DNA of 5,777 nucleotides from Actinomycetes bacterium (GCA_023460255.1 JAEWQZ010000192.1:1-5777), one strand, 5' to 3'; positions 1 to 5,777 are shown, numbered from the stretch's first letter. The notes: generated from the sequence alone by a model not told the origin. Program-made: numbers and translations.

Positions 1-560
1 GTGCCGGGGCCCCGGCGTTCGGCGCGCCGCCCGACGGGTGGACGGGGGACGGCTTCTTCGGCCCCCTCGCGGAGCCCCTGCCGCTGCGCAGCGGGTCGTA
101 CGACGCGTGGGGGCCCTTCTACGCCGACTGCCGCCTCGCACCGCTGCGCGACGACCTCGCGGCCCGCGGGAGGCTCGGTGCGGCCCTGGCGACGGACCTG
201 GCACGGGTGACCGACGCCGTCCGCGCGCGGGCGTGGGACGACGGGGCCGCACCGGCGCGCGTCCACGGGGACCTGTGGTCGGGAAACGTGCTGTGGACGG
301 CGGACGGAGCGGTGCTCATCGACCCCGCCGCCCATGGCGGGCACCCGATGACCGACCTGGCGATGCTGGAGCTGTTCGGCGCGCCGCACCTGGCGCAGGT
401 GCTGGCGGGGTACGCCACGGTCCGTGAGCTGCCGGAGCCGTGGGACGAGCTCGTCGCGGTGCACCAGCTCTATCCGCTCGGCATGCACGCCGTCCTGTTC
501 GGCGGTGGCTACGTGGGCGGCTTCGCGCGGCAGGTGGCGCGACTGGCACGGTCGGCGTGA
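1..560 (+). CDS. Fructosamine kinase family protein, C-terminal part (5' end outside window)
   Basis: The reading frame is open from base 3 to a TGA at 558-560 and gives 185 residues, so roughly the first third of a protein usually 260-290 residues long is missing. The visible part opens with a GWTGDGFFG-type stretch followed by W-x-x-FYAD, typical of the fructosamine kinase/ketosamine-3-kinase family. The kinase catalytic loop HGDLWSGN lies at 264-287 and the metal-binding Asp of IDPAAHGGHP at 321-323; an MTDLAMLELFG stretch follows. These elements are those of the aminoglycoside-phosphotransferase-like fold. Family members phosphorylate the C3 hydroxyl of protein- or amine-bound ketosamines, which makes the sugar adduct unstable and repairs glycation; the protein should be cytosolic. 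The exact substrate cannot be read from sequence. The gene converges on the lipoprotein gene across a 61-base spacer. An internal GTG at 207 is not a credible start because the family signature continues upstream of it. Confidence 0.9.
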   Translation, partial: AGAPAFGAPPDGWTGDGFFGPLAEPLPLRSGSYDAWGPFYADCRLAPLRDDLAARGRLGAALATDLARVTDAVRARAWDDGAAPARVHGDLWSGNVLWTADGAVLIDPAAHGGHPMTDLAMLELFGAPHLAQVLAGYATVRELPEPWDELVAVHQLYPLGMHAVLFGGGYVGGFARQVARLARSA

Positions 561-578
561 CGGGGGTGGCCCCGGCGG

Positions 579-613
579 GGGGTGCCGGGCCGCCGTGACG
601 GCTCCGGCACCCC
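579..613. terminator. GC-rich stem-loop between convergent genes
   Basis: Bases 579-588 (GGGGTGCCGG) pair perfectly with 604-613 (CCGGCACCCC), a 10-bp stem. The 15-base loop contains a second short hairpin, GCCG at 592-595 with CGGC at 599-602. The structure starts 18 bases after the fructosamine kinase stop and lies 8 bases beyond the stop of the opposing lipoprotein gene. The stem is symmetric, so it could serve both transcripts. No T-run follows on either strand, as is common for actinobacterial terminators; termination activity is inferred. Confidence 0.6.
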
Positions 614-621
614 GGGGGACG

Positions 622-999
622 TCAACCGCGGGGCTCGACGGTGAGGGTCACGGTGCTCCCGGGCTCGACGGTGCCGTCGGCCGGGTCCTGCGCGGTCACC
701 AGGTAGGTCGCGGGGTCGTCGACCGTCACCGGTGCCCCGGCGGCGTCGACGGTCGCCGACTCCAGGCCCGCGCGGACGAGGTTGCCCTCGGCGGTGGCCA
801 GGATGAGGAGCGTGACGTCCGGCACCTCGACGGGACCCTCCGCGGCGGGCGCGTCCTCGGCCTCCTCGGTGGCGGACGCCTGCGCCGTCGGCTCCCCGGT
901 GGCGCTGTCGCCGTCGGCATCGCTGGTGCACCCGGCCAGCAGCAGCGCGGCCCCGAGCGCGACGGTCACCGCGCCCGCGCGGGCAGGATGGAGAGTCAT
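622..999 (-). CDS. Small lipoprotein with one PASTA-like domain
   Basis: The gene encodes 125 residues. A short N-terminus with Arg7 leads into a hydrophobic stretch (about 10-22) ending in a lipobox, LLLAGC, with Cys24 as the predicted lipidated residue. The protein is therefore expected to be exported and anchored to the outer face of the cytoplasmic membrane. Residues 25-56 form an acidic linker rich in Asp, Glu, Ala and Thr. From about 57 to the end the sequence resembles a PASTA domain: it starts VEVPDVTLL, continues with an AEGNLVRAGL helix-like segment and closes with QDPADGTVEPGSTVTLTV. PASTA domains often occur on penicillin-binding proteins and PknB-type kinases, where some bind muropeptides; a single copy on a lipoprotein could be a cell-wall sensor or adaptor, but that is inference. 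The frame stays open upstream to 1182, but the ATG at 999 is chosen because it has a strong GGAGG site and puts the signal peptide at the N-terminus. Confidence 0.82.
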   Translation of the reverse strand: MTLHPARAGAVTVALGAALLLAGCTSDADGDSATGEPTAQASATEEAEDAPAAEGPVEVPDVTLLILATAEGNLVRAGLESATVDAAGAPVTVDDPATYLVTAQDPADGTVEPGSTVTLTVEPRG

Positions 1000-1007
1000 G
1001 GATGTGT

Positions 1008-1012
1008 CCTCC
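1008..1012 (-). promoter_or_regulatory. Ribosome binding site of the lipoprotein gene
   Basis: Read on the minus strand this is GGAGG, 8 bases before the ATG at 999-997. It is the strongest Shine-Dalgarno match in the window and decides the start over upstream in-frame codons such as the ATG at 1182. Confidence 0.8.
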
Positions 1013-1109
1013 GTGGGATGTGGTGGCGGCGGGCGGGTGGCCCGCCGGCCACGCGCCGGGTGCTGCCCGGGTACGCCGGGAACTGACCGCCCGACGTCGT
1101 GACACCAGC

Positions 1110-1150
1110 ACCGTACGCCCGGGCATGGGCCACCTTCCGCAGGTTTTTCC
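1110..1150 (-). promoter_or_regulatory. Possible promoter region of the lipoprotein gene
   Basis: The spacer 1000-1218 holds no credible gene. On the minus strand, TACGGT at 1115-1110 matches the loose actinobacterial -10 pattern TAnnnT. Upstream at about 1150-1143 is GGAAAAACC, the most A/T-rich spot in this spacer. The hexamer at -35 spacing (GGAAGG, 1138-1133) is a poor match to TTGACA. A promoter is expected somewhere here because the lipoprotein gene begins 219 bases after the hydrolase ends, but this placement is weak. Confidence 0.2.
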
Positions 1151-1187
1151 CGGAGGCAGAACGGCAGCCGCCGGGACATCACCGACG

Positions 1188-1207
1188 GGCGTGAGGAGCG
1201 TCACGTC
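1188..1207 (-). terminator. Weak stem-loop after the GH3 gene
   Basis: CGTGA at 1190-1194 pairs with TCACG at 1201-1205 around a 6-base loop. One G-T and one G-C pair (1189/1206 and 1188/1207) extend the stem to 7 bp. It begins about 11 bases beyond the hydrolase stop codon, where a terminator would be expected. The stem is short and no T-run follows on the minus strand. Confidence 0.25.
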
Positions 1208-1218
1208 AGGGCGCGACC

Positions 1219-3420
1219 TCACACGACGGTCGACGCCGCGGCCGGGTCCGCGCAATGGGCCGCGAGCTCGACGGTCACCGGGGCGTCGGGCACCACGATG
1301 CGGCGGGAGGCCGGGTCCCACGTCCCGAGCGGCCGGAACGTCACCGGCACGGTCACCTCGACGGTGTCGCCGGCCGGGACGGCGAACGCGGAGAAGCCGA
1401 GCAGGTGCCGCTCCCCCGACGGGGCGAGGCCGTACACCTGGGCCACGTGACGCCCGTCACGCTCCCCGGTGTTCGTCGCACGCGCGGTGATCGTGCCCGC
1501 CTCCCCGTCCCGTCGGGCGTCGACGAGCGCCATGCCGACGGTCGTGTAGGACAGGCCGAACCCGAACGGGTAGGCGGGCTCGACCCCGAGGTGGGTGAGG
1601 CGTCGCTGACCGAACCACCTGTCGTACTCGACGGACGTGGCGTCCCGGTCGAAGGGGGGCAGGTGGTCGGCCGAGGTCGGCACCACGAAGGGCAGGCGGC
1701 CCCCGGGGTCGACGCGACCGAGCAGGACGTCGGCGAGCGCGTGCCCGCCCTCCATCCCGGCGTACCACATGACCACCAGCCCGGGGACGTCCTGGCGCCA
1801 CTCCTCCATGAGCACGGTGCCGGCCGTGACGACCGCGACGACGGTCCGGGGCTGCGCCGCGGCGACGGCCCGCACGAGCGCGACGTCCTGCGCACGCAGC
1901 CGCAGGTCGGCGCGGTCACCTCCCGCGGTCTGGCCGCCGGCCATCGTGCTGCCCGAGGCGGTGGCGCCGACGAGCTCGTCCCGGATCGCGCGCTCGGCGT
2001 CGTCGGCGGGCTCGGGGTACAGGGCGAGCAGCTCCGGCCGGGTGAAGATGTCGCCCCCGACGAACTCGCCCTCGTCCTCGGCCGTGTAGCCGACGACGAC
2101 GACCGCGACGTCCGCGTCGGCCGCGCGTCGGGCCGCCTCGTCCGGGTCGGCGTCGGTGACGTGCTCGACATCGGCCTGCGGGAGCGCCGCCCGCAGTCCG
2201 GCGAGCGCCGTGACCACCTCGGGCGCACGCACGTCCGACGATCCGTGGTCACCGGTGTTCGGCAGGTCCGCCAGGCGCCCGACGACGGCGACCCGGTGCA
2301 GCACGGCGGCGTCGAGCGGGAGCACCGGGGACCCGCCGACCGGCTCGTTGCGCAGGAGGACCATCGCCTGACCGGCCGCCTCCCGGGCGAGGGCCCGGTG
2401 GGCGGGCCCGGCGACCACGCCGAGGCCTGGGTCGTCGGCGCGCGCGGCATGGTGGCGCAGCTGGGTCGACAGGGTGCGCAGGGCGGCCCGCTCGACGTCG
2501 GACCACGACGCGCGGCCGGCCGCGAGGTCGTCGGCGAGGTGGGCCACGCGCTGCTGGGCGAAGGGCGCCTCGACGTCCAGCCCGGCGCGCAGCGCTGCCG
2601 TGCCGTCGCGCATCCCCCACATGAAGTCGGTGACGACCGTCCCCTCGAAGCCCCAGTCCTCGCGCAGCACCTGGGTCAGCAGGTACGGGTTCTGGCCCGC
2701 CCACTCGCCGTTGACCGAGTTGTACGCGCTCATCACCGCCGCCGCGCCCTCCTCGACGGCGCGCCGGAAGTGCGGGAGGAACAGCTCGTGCAGCGTGGCC
2801 TCGTCGATCCGGACGTCCACGCTGAACCGCGCGTTCTCCATGGAGTTCAGCGCGTAGTGCTTGATGCACGGCATCGCGTGCGGAGCCGTGCCCCGCACGA
2901 GCGCCGCGCCCATCTCCCCGAGCAGCGTCGGCTCCTCGCCGTACGTCTCCTGCGCCCGGCCCCAGGCGGGGTGCCGCGGCAGGTTGATGCACACCCCACC
3001 GAAGAAGTTGCCGCCGAGAGCGTGGATCTCCGCGCCGATGGCCGCGCCGACGCGCTCCTCGAGGCCGACGTCCCACGTCGCACCGCGCGCCATGGAGACC
3101 GGGAAGGCCGTGCCGTGGCCCGCCACGCACCCGCGCGGCCCGTCGACGAACTGCAGGCCGGGGACCCCCAGCCGCGGCACCGCACCCATCGGGTAGGGCT
3201 GCACGTTGTAGCCCTCGGACATCATCGCCGCCATGCCGTGCCAGAACGGCGTGTCACCGTCCAGCAGGCCGAGCCGCTCGTCGTCGTCGAGCGCCGCGTA
3301 CAAGGCCAACGCCTCCTCGACCGCGTCGGCCCCGCCACGCACCCGCGCCACGGCCTCCTCGAACGCGGCAGGCGTCTGCGGCACAGCGGGAACGGGGTCG
3401 GGGTGCGCGTCGTCGGTCAT
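1219..3420 (-). CDS. Family 3 glycoside hydrolase, probable cytoplasmic beta-glucosidase
   Basis: This 733-residue protein has the usual three-part layout. The N-terminal (beta/alpha)8 domain (about 50-330) carries FVDGPRG at 91-97, KH at 187-188 in CIKHYALNSMEN, and TVVTDFMWG with Asp265 as the predicted nucleophile. The alpha/beta sandwich domain (about 345-625) has GDHGSSDVRAP at 390-400, an EDEGE stretch at 448-452 where the acid/base Glu is expected, GGDRADLRL at 500-508 and a YPFGFGLSYT close near 617-626. A fibronectin-III-like C-terminal domain spans about 645-720. Such enzymes release terminal, usually beta-linked, sugars with retention of configuration; glucose from imported cello-oligosaccharides is plausible but the sugar preference is not readable. 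No signal peptide is seen, so it should act inside the cell. The ATG at 3420 is the first possible start: an in-frame TAG lies four codons upstream. Its only purine-rich site, GAGGG, abuts the ATG, so leaderless initiation or a start at GTG codon 13 remain possible. About 48 residues separate EDEGE from GGDR. Confidence 0.93.
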   Translation of the reverse strand: MTDDAHPDPVPAVPQTPAAFEEAVARVRGGADAVEEALALYAALDDDERLGLLDGDTPFWHGMAAMMSEGYNVQPYPMGAVPRLGVPGLQFVDGPRGCVAGHGTAFPVSMARGATWDVGLEERVGAAIGAEIHALGGNFFGGVCINLPRHPAWGRAQETYGEEPTLLGEMGAALVRGTAPHAMPCIKHYALNSMENARFSVDVRIDEATLHELFLPHFRRAVEEGAAAVMSAYNSVNGEWAGQNPYLLTQVLREDWGFEGTVVTDFMWGMRDGTAALRAGLDVEAPFAQQRVAHLADDLAAGRASWSDVERAALRTLSTQLRHHAARADDPGLGVVAGPAHRALAREAAGQAMVLLRNEPVGGSPVLPLDAAVLHRVAVVGRLADLPNTGDHGSSDVRAPEVVTALAGLRAALPQADVEHVTDADPDEAARRAADADVAVVVVGYTAEDEGEFVGGDIFTRPELLALYPEPADDAERAIRDELVGATASGSTMAGGQTAGGDRADLRLRAQDVALVRAVAAAQPRTVVAVVTAGTVLMEEWRQDVPGLVVMWYAGMEGGHALADVLLGRVDPGGRLPFVVPTSADHLPPFDRDATSVEYDRWFGQRRLTHLGVEPAYPFGFGLSYTTVGMALVDARRDGEAGTITARATNTGERDGRHVAQVYGLAPSGERHLLGFSAFAVPAGDTVEVTVPVTFRPLGTWDPASRRIVVPDAPVTVELAAHCADPAAASTVV

Positions 3421-3442
3421 CCCTCGGGTCTACCACACGTCA

Positions 3443-3494
3443 TCAGGCCCGACGCCGTCAGGCCCGACGTCCTCAGGCCCGACGTCGTCAGGCC
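3443..3494. repeat. 15-bp tandem repeat between nuclease and GH3 genes
   Basis: Three consecutive 15-bp units (3443-3457, 3458-3472, 3473-3487) share the first 12 bases TCAGGCCCGACG and vary only in the last three. A partial fourth copy, TCAGGCC, follows at 3488-3494 and overlaps the nuclease stop codon. Because 15 is a multiple of three, each unit places a TGA in the nuclease frame on the minus strand (3488-3490, 3473-3475, 3458-3460, 3443-3445), and a further TGA sits at 3440-3442. Units two and three contain the palindrome GACGTC. The array fills most of the 67-base gap upstream of the hydrolase, so it may be an operator cluster, an RNA structure, or simply slippage expansion of the gene end. 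Confidence 0.85.
3465..3487 (-). terminator. Possible stem-loop formed by two repeat units
   Basis: CGACGTC at 3465-3471 pairs with GACGTCG at 3481-3487, a 7-bp stem with a 9-base loop, immediately after the nuclease stop codon on the minus strand. It could terminate the nuclease transcript or attenuate read-through into the hydrolase gene. No T-run follows. The arms are also self-palindromic, so a protein-binding role is equally possible. Confidence 0.25.
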
Positions 3495-4894
3495 AGGCGC
3501 ACCCGCTCGTCGAGTGTCGGCACGACTGCCGTGTACCCCAGCTCCGCGCGGATCCGCCCCGCCAGCGCGCTCGAGCCCGTGGGCTCGCCGTGCACGACGT
3601 AGACCACCCCGGGCGGCTCGGGGAGCGCGCCGAGCCAGTCGAGGAGCTCGCTCGCGTCCGCGTGCACGGAGAACTCGCCGTCGGCGACCACCTCCGCCTC
3701 CACGGGCACGTAGCGGCCGTGGATCTTCAGCTCGGCGGCGCCGTCGAGGAGCGCGCGGCCGCGGGTCCCCACGGCCTGGTAGCCGGTCAGCACGACGGTG
3801 TTGCGGCGGTCGGGCAGCATGTGCCGCAGGTGGTGGACCACCCGCCCGCCCGTGGCCATGCCCGAGGCCGACACGATGACGCAGGGCATGTGCGGGGAGT
3901 TCAGGGCCATCGACTCCTCGGGGGTGCGTGCCGCGCGCAGCAGGGGCAGGTGTGCGAGGTCGGGGTCGACGTCGGGCCGCAGCTCGTCCCGCTGGGAGTC
4001 CCGGCGGTACACGGCGAGCGCCGCGAGGGCCATCGGGCTGTCGACGAACACCGGCACGTGGGGGATGCGCCCGGCCGCCGCCATGTCGGACAGGGCCTTC
4101 AGCACCAGCTCCGTGCGGTCGACGGCGAACGCGGGCACGACGACGGAGCCGCCGCGCTCGACAGTGCGCCGGATCGCGTCGGCGAAGACCTCGTGCGGTG
4201 GACCGTCGGGCTCGGGGTGCTCCCGGTCGCCGTAGGTCGACTCCACGACGACGGTGGTCGCCGCGGGCGGGTCGGCGCGGGGACGCAGCACCGGGTGCGC
4301 TGTCCGGCCCAGGTCACCGGAGAAGAGCACCCGCCGACCGCCGATCTCCACGAGCACGCTCGCCGAGCCGAGCACGTGCCCGGCACGCGAGAAGGTGACG
4401 CGAACGCCGTTCCCGAGATCCGTCCGGGTGTCGAACTCGACGGTGCGGAACTGGCGCGCCGTCCGGACAGCGTCGTCGGCGGTGTACAGGGGCAGCGGCA
4501 CCTCGTGGCGCGACCAGCCGCCCTCGCGCGCCTGCTGGGCGTCGCGCTCGTTGAGGTAGCCGGAGTCCTTGAGGACGATCTCGGCGAGCGCGCCCGTGCC
4601 CTCCGTGAGCCACACCGGTCCGTCGAAGCCGTCACGGACCAGGGCGGGCAGGTACCCGCAGTGGTCGAGGTGGCAGTGGGTGAGCACGACGTCGCCCACC
4701 GCCGACGGCGGCACCGGGAAGCCCGCCCAGTTCCGTCGGCGCAGCTCACGTTCGCCCTGGTAGAGGCCGCAGTCGACGAGCAGCCGGCGACCCGCGTGGG
4801 TGAGCAGGAAGCGGGAGCCCGTGACGCTCCCGGCGCCGCCGAGGAAGGAGAGGGAGACGTGGTCGCCCGCTGACGGGGCGTCGCTGCCGGTCAT
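3488..4894 (-). CDS. Metallo-beta-lactamase/beta-CASP nuclease (CPSF73-like RNA hydrolase)
   Basis: The 468-residue protein is close to the usual length of bacterial beta-CASP proteins such as Thermus TTHA0252. The metallo-beta-lactamase core has FLGGAGSVTGS near 17-27, the zinc motif THCHLDH with His73, His75, Asp77 and His78, His173 in AGHVLGS and Asp194 in SGDLGR. The beta-CASP part shows motif A Glu218 in ESTYGDR, then VVPAFAVDRTELVL near 252-265 and SASGMATGGRV near 342-351, motif B His411 in FSVHAD and motif C His435 in VVHGE. With all these residues present the enzyme should bind two zinc ions and cut RNA in the cytosol, as an endo- or 5' exonuclease. Lactamase activity is not expected. 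The ATG at 4894 puts the metallo-hydrolase fold directly at the N-terminus; a GCAGG sits 8 bases upstream as a modest ribosome site. The frame is open further upstream to 5341, but that stretch is low-complexity and overlaps the divergent genes. The GH3 gene lies 67 bases downstream. Confidence 0.92.
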   Translation of the reverse strand: MTGSDAPSAGDHVSLSFLGGAGSVTGSRFLLTHAGRRLLVDCGLYQGERELRRRNWAGFPVPPSAVGDVVLTHCHLDHCGYLPALVRDGFDGPVWLTEGTGALAEIVLKDSGYLNERDAQQAREGGWSRHEVPLPLYTADDAVRTARQFRTVEFDTRTDLGNGVRVTFSRAGHVLGSASVLVEIGGRRVLFSGDLGRTAHPVLRPRADPPAATTVVVESTYGDREHPEPDGPPHEVFADAIRRTVERGGSVVVPAFAVDRTELVLKALSDMAAAGRIPHVPVFVDSPMALAALAVYRRDSQRDELRPDVDPDLAHLPLLRAARTPEESMALNSPHMPCVIVSASGMATGGRVVHHLRHMLPDRRNTVVLTGYQAVGTRGRALLDGAAELKIHGRYVPVEAEVVADGEFSVHADASELLDWLGALPEPPGVVYVVHGEPTGSSALAGRIRAELGYTAVVPTLDERVRLA

Positions 4895-4990
4895 GGGTCC
4901 AGCCTGCCCCTGCTCGTCGCCCCGGGTGCGGCTTCCGCCGGGTGATCTGCCGGGGGCCGCGGCGCGCGGGCCCGCTACCGTGGAGAGGTG
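4895..4990. promoter_or_regulatory. Divergent intergenic region
   Basis: These 96 bases separate the nuclease (-) from the YciI-like gene (+), so promoters for both directions should lie here or overlap the neighbouring genes. The only -10-like hexamer I see for the + strand is TACCGT at 4976-4981 (TAnnnT pattern). It is so close to the ribosome site at 4982-4985 that a start placed from it would leave that site out of the mRNA, so it is doubtful. No clear -10/-35 pair is visible for the minus strand and no convincing operator palindrome was seen. Confidence 0.4.
4982..4985 (+). promoter_or_regulatory. Ribosome binding site of the YciI-like gene
   Basis: GGAG (within GGAGAGG, 4982-4988) lies 5 bases before the ATG at 4991. 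It would be only 2 bases before the adjacent in-frame GTG at 4988, so the ATG is the better start. Confidence 0.7.
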
Positions 4991-5251
4991 ATGGCCATCG
5001 AGCTCGCCCTGTCCCCCACGCCCGAGCGCCTGGCCGCACGGCCCGCGCACCGTGCGATCGTCGCCGACCTGCACGCGCGCGGCGTCGTGCACGCCGCCGG
5101 GCCCTGGGCCGACGACTCCGGCGCACTGATCCTCGTCGTCGGAGGCGCCGACGCCGCCGAGGAGGTCCTCGCGGGCGACCCGTACTACCGCGCGACCCCT
5201 GGCGTGCGGGTGGTGTCCGTGCGGGAGTGGACGCCCGTCGTCGGTCCCTGA
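4991..5251 (+). CDS. YciI-like (YCII domain) small protein
   Basis: This 86-residue protein matches the size and pattern of stand-alone YCII-domain proteins, which have a ferredoxin-like alpha/beta fold and usually form dimers. The visible signature runs RPAHRAIVADLHARGVV (17-33) with the conserved His20, then AAGPWADDSGALILVV (35-50) with the family's GP-x-x-D pattern and Asp41/Asp42, then DPYYRATPG (63-71) and a closing REWTP (78-82). In the family, a His/Asp pair near the dimer pocket has been proposed to act catalytically, but most members have no assigned reaction; some relatives join dechlorination pathways or sigma-factor systems, and neither context is seen here. The start is the ATG at 4991, chosen by ribosome-site spacing; a GTG at 4988 would add one residue. 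The phosphodiesterase gene begins 7 bases after the stop, so the two are probably co-transcribed. The function is not assigned. Confidence 0.85.
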   Translation: MAIELALSPTPERLAARPAHRAIVADLHARGVVHAAGPWADDSGALILVVGGADAAEEVLAGDPYYRATPGVRVVSVREWTPVVGP

Positions 5252-5253
5252 GG
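5250..5253 (+). promoter_or_regulatory. Ribosome binding site of the phosphodiesterase gene, overlapping the upstream stop
   Basis: GAGG at 5250-5253 shares bases with the TGA stop of the YciI-like gene (5249-5251) and sits 5 bases before the GTG start at 5259. The arrangement supports the GTG start and suggests translational coupling of the two genes. Confidence 0.65.
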
Positions 5254-5258
5254 CTCGC

Positions 5259-5777
5259 GTGCGCACGGCGTACCTCGACCACCCGGGGCCGCTGGCCCTG
5301 GCCCACCGGGGCTTCTCCGCCGCGCACCCGGAGAACACCATGGCGGCCTTCGCCGCCGCCGTGGCGCTCGGCTACCGGTACGTGGAGACCGACGTCCACG
5401 CCACGGCGGACGGCGTCGCGCTGGCGTTCCACGACGCGACACTGGACCGGGTCACCGACGGCGCCGGCCGCGTGGTGGACCTGCCCTGGGCGGTGGTCTC
5501 GCGGGCCCGCGTGGGCGGGACCGAGCCGGTGCCACGCCTCGAGGACCTGCTCGGGGCGTGGCCCGACCTGAGGGTGAACCTCGACGTGAAGTCGCGGGCC
5601 GCCGTCGGGCCACTCGCGGCGGCGATCGAGCGCACCCGGGCGCACGACCGGGTGTGCGTGGCGTCCTTCTCCGACGCGCGGCGTCGCGCGGTGCAGCGCG
5701 CGCTCTCGCGCCCCGTCGTGGTGTCCGCGGGCACCCGTACGACGGCGTACTTCAGGGTGGCGGTCGCGGCGCGGCGC
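5259..5777 (+). CDS. Glycerophosphodiester phosphodiesterase, N-terminal part (3' end outside window)
   Basis: The frame starts at GTG 5259 and runs without a stop to the window edge, giving 173 residues of a family usually 240-280 long. The GDPD signature begins almost at once: LAHRGFSAAHPENT with His16, Arg17 and the PENT box at 24-27, then YVETDVHATADG with metal ligands Glu43 and Asp45, then FHDATLDRVTDG with the second catalytic His58. NLDVKS at 107-112 corresponds to the E/D-x-K strand of the TIM barrel, with Asp109 in place of the more usual Glu and Lys111 retained. Such enzymes hydrolyse glycerophosphodiesters from phospholipid turnover to sn-glycerol 3-phosphate plus an alcohol, with a divalent metal. 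No signal peptide or membrane segment is seen, so a cytosolic salvage role is likely. The gene follows the YciI-like gene in an apparent two-gene operon. The C-terminal third, including the rest of the barrel, is not visible. Confidence 0.9.
   Translation, partial: MRTAYLDHPGPLALAHRGFSAAHPENTMAAFAAAVALGYRYVETDVHATADGVALAFHDATLDRVTDGAGRVVDLPWAVVSRARVGGTEPVPRLEDLLGAWPDLRVNLDVKSRAAVGPLAAAIERTRAHDRVCVASFSDARRRAVQRALSRPVVVSAGTRTTAYFRVAVAARR

Noticed and set aside
1000..1182. Upstream extension of the lipoprotein frame to an ATG at 1182
   Set aside because: It would bury the signal peptide and lipobox in the middle of the protein and ignores the GGAGG site placed 8 bases before the ATG at 999.
3443..3494. 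CRISPR array or phage attachment site
   Set aside because: The units are only 15 bp and directly abutting with no spacers, there is no cas, integrase or tRNA gene nearby, and the array coincides with a gene terminus.
1255..3879. Very long open frame (874 codons) on the + strand, antisense to the GH3 gene
   Set aside because: Its translation is rich in Arg, Gly, Val and His with no recognisable domain, and it mirrors the GH3 gene, whose catalytic motifs are intact. Long antisense frames are usual at this GC content.
3233..4873. 546-codon + strand frame antisense to the nuclease
   Set aside because: It shows no domain or plausible ribosome site, while the opposite strand encodes a complete beta-CASP protein with all metal ligands. 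It is a composition shadow.
4895..5341. N-terminal extension of the nuclease frame by 149 codons
   Set aside because: The extension has no conserved motif, would overlap the YciI-like gene and the start of the phosphodiesterase on the other strand, and the family begins at the FLGGAGSVTG strand just after the ATG at 4894.
4942..5645. Other long frames on both strands over the phosphodiesterase region (4942-5571 +, 4746-5645 -)
   Set aside because: Both are Arg/Pro/Gly-rich low-complexity translations. The frame from GTG 5259 carries the full N-terminal GDPD signature and a ribosome site.

Overview
The window is very GC-rich, with third codon positions almost all G or C. Its protein families and start-site habits fit a high-GC actinobacterium, plausibly a Cellulomonas-like member of the Micrococcales; the taxon is inferred from composition and gene content only. 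It looks like ordinary chromosome: no tRNA or rRNA gene, insertion sequence, CRISPR array or phage gene was seen.

Layout, left to right. Positions 1-560 (+) hold the C-terminal part of a fructosamine-kinase family protein. It converges on a small lipoprotein gene with one PASTA-like domain (622-999, -), and a strong GC hairpin lies between the two. A 219-base spacer (1000-1218) follows. Next is a complete cytoplasmic family 3 glycoside hydrolase (1219-3420, -), a probable beta-glucosidase. Upstream of it, on the same strand, is a complete metallo-beta-lactamase/beta-CASP nuclease (3488-4894, -). A 15-bp tandem repeat that reiterates the nuclease's stop codon fills most of the 67 bases between these two genes. 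After a divergent spacer of about 96 bases comes a + strand pair: a YciI-like small protein (4991-5251) and, 7 bases later, the N-terminal part of a glycerophosphodiester phosphodiesterase (from 5259, running off the window).

How the genes relate. The nuclease and hydrolase are co-directional and close enough to share a transcript, but the repeat with its stem-loop sits exactly where termination or separate control of the hydrolase would act. The YciI/phosphodiesterase pair looks translationally coupled. Three genes touch carbohydrate or phosphodiester salvage (fructosamine kinase, GH3 hydrolase, phosphodiesterase), but I see no evidence that they form one pathway. I found no convincing undescribed multi-gene system. 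The features most worth a second look are the stop-codon-bearing tandem repeat, the unusual GH3 start context, the GH3 insertion beside the expected acid/base region, and the stand-alone PASTA-like lipoprotein.
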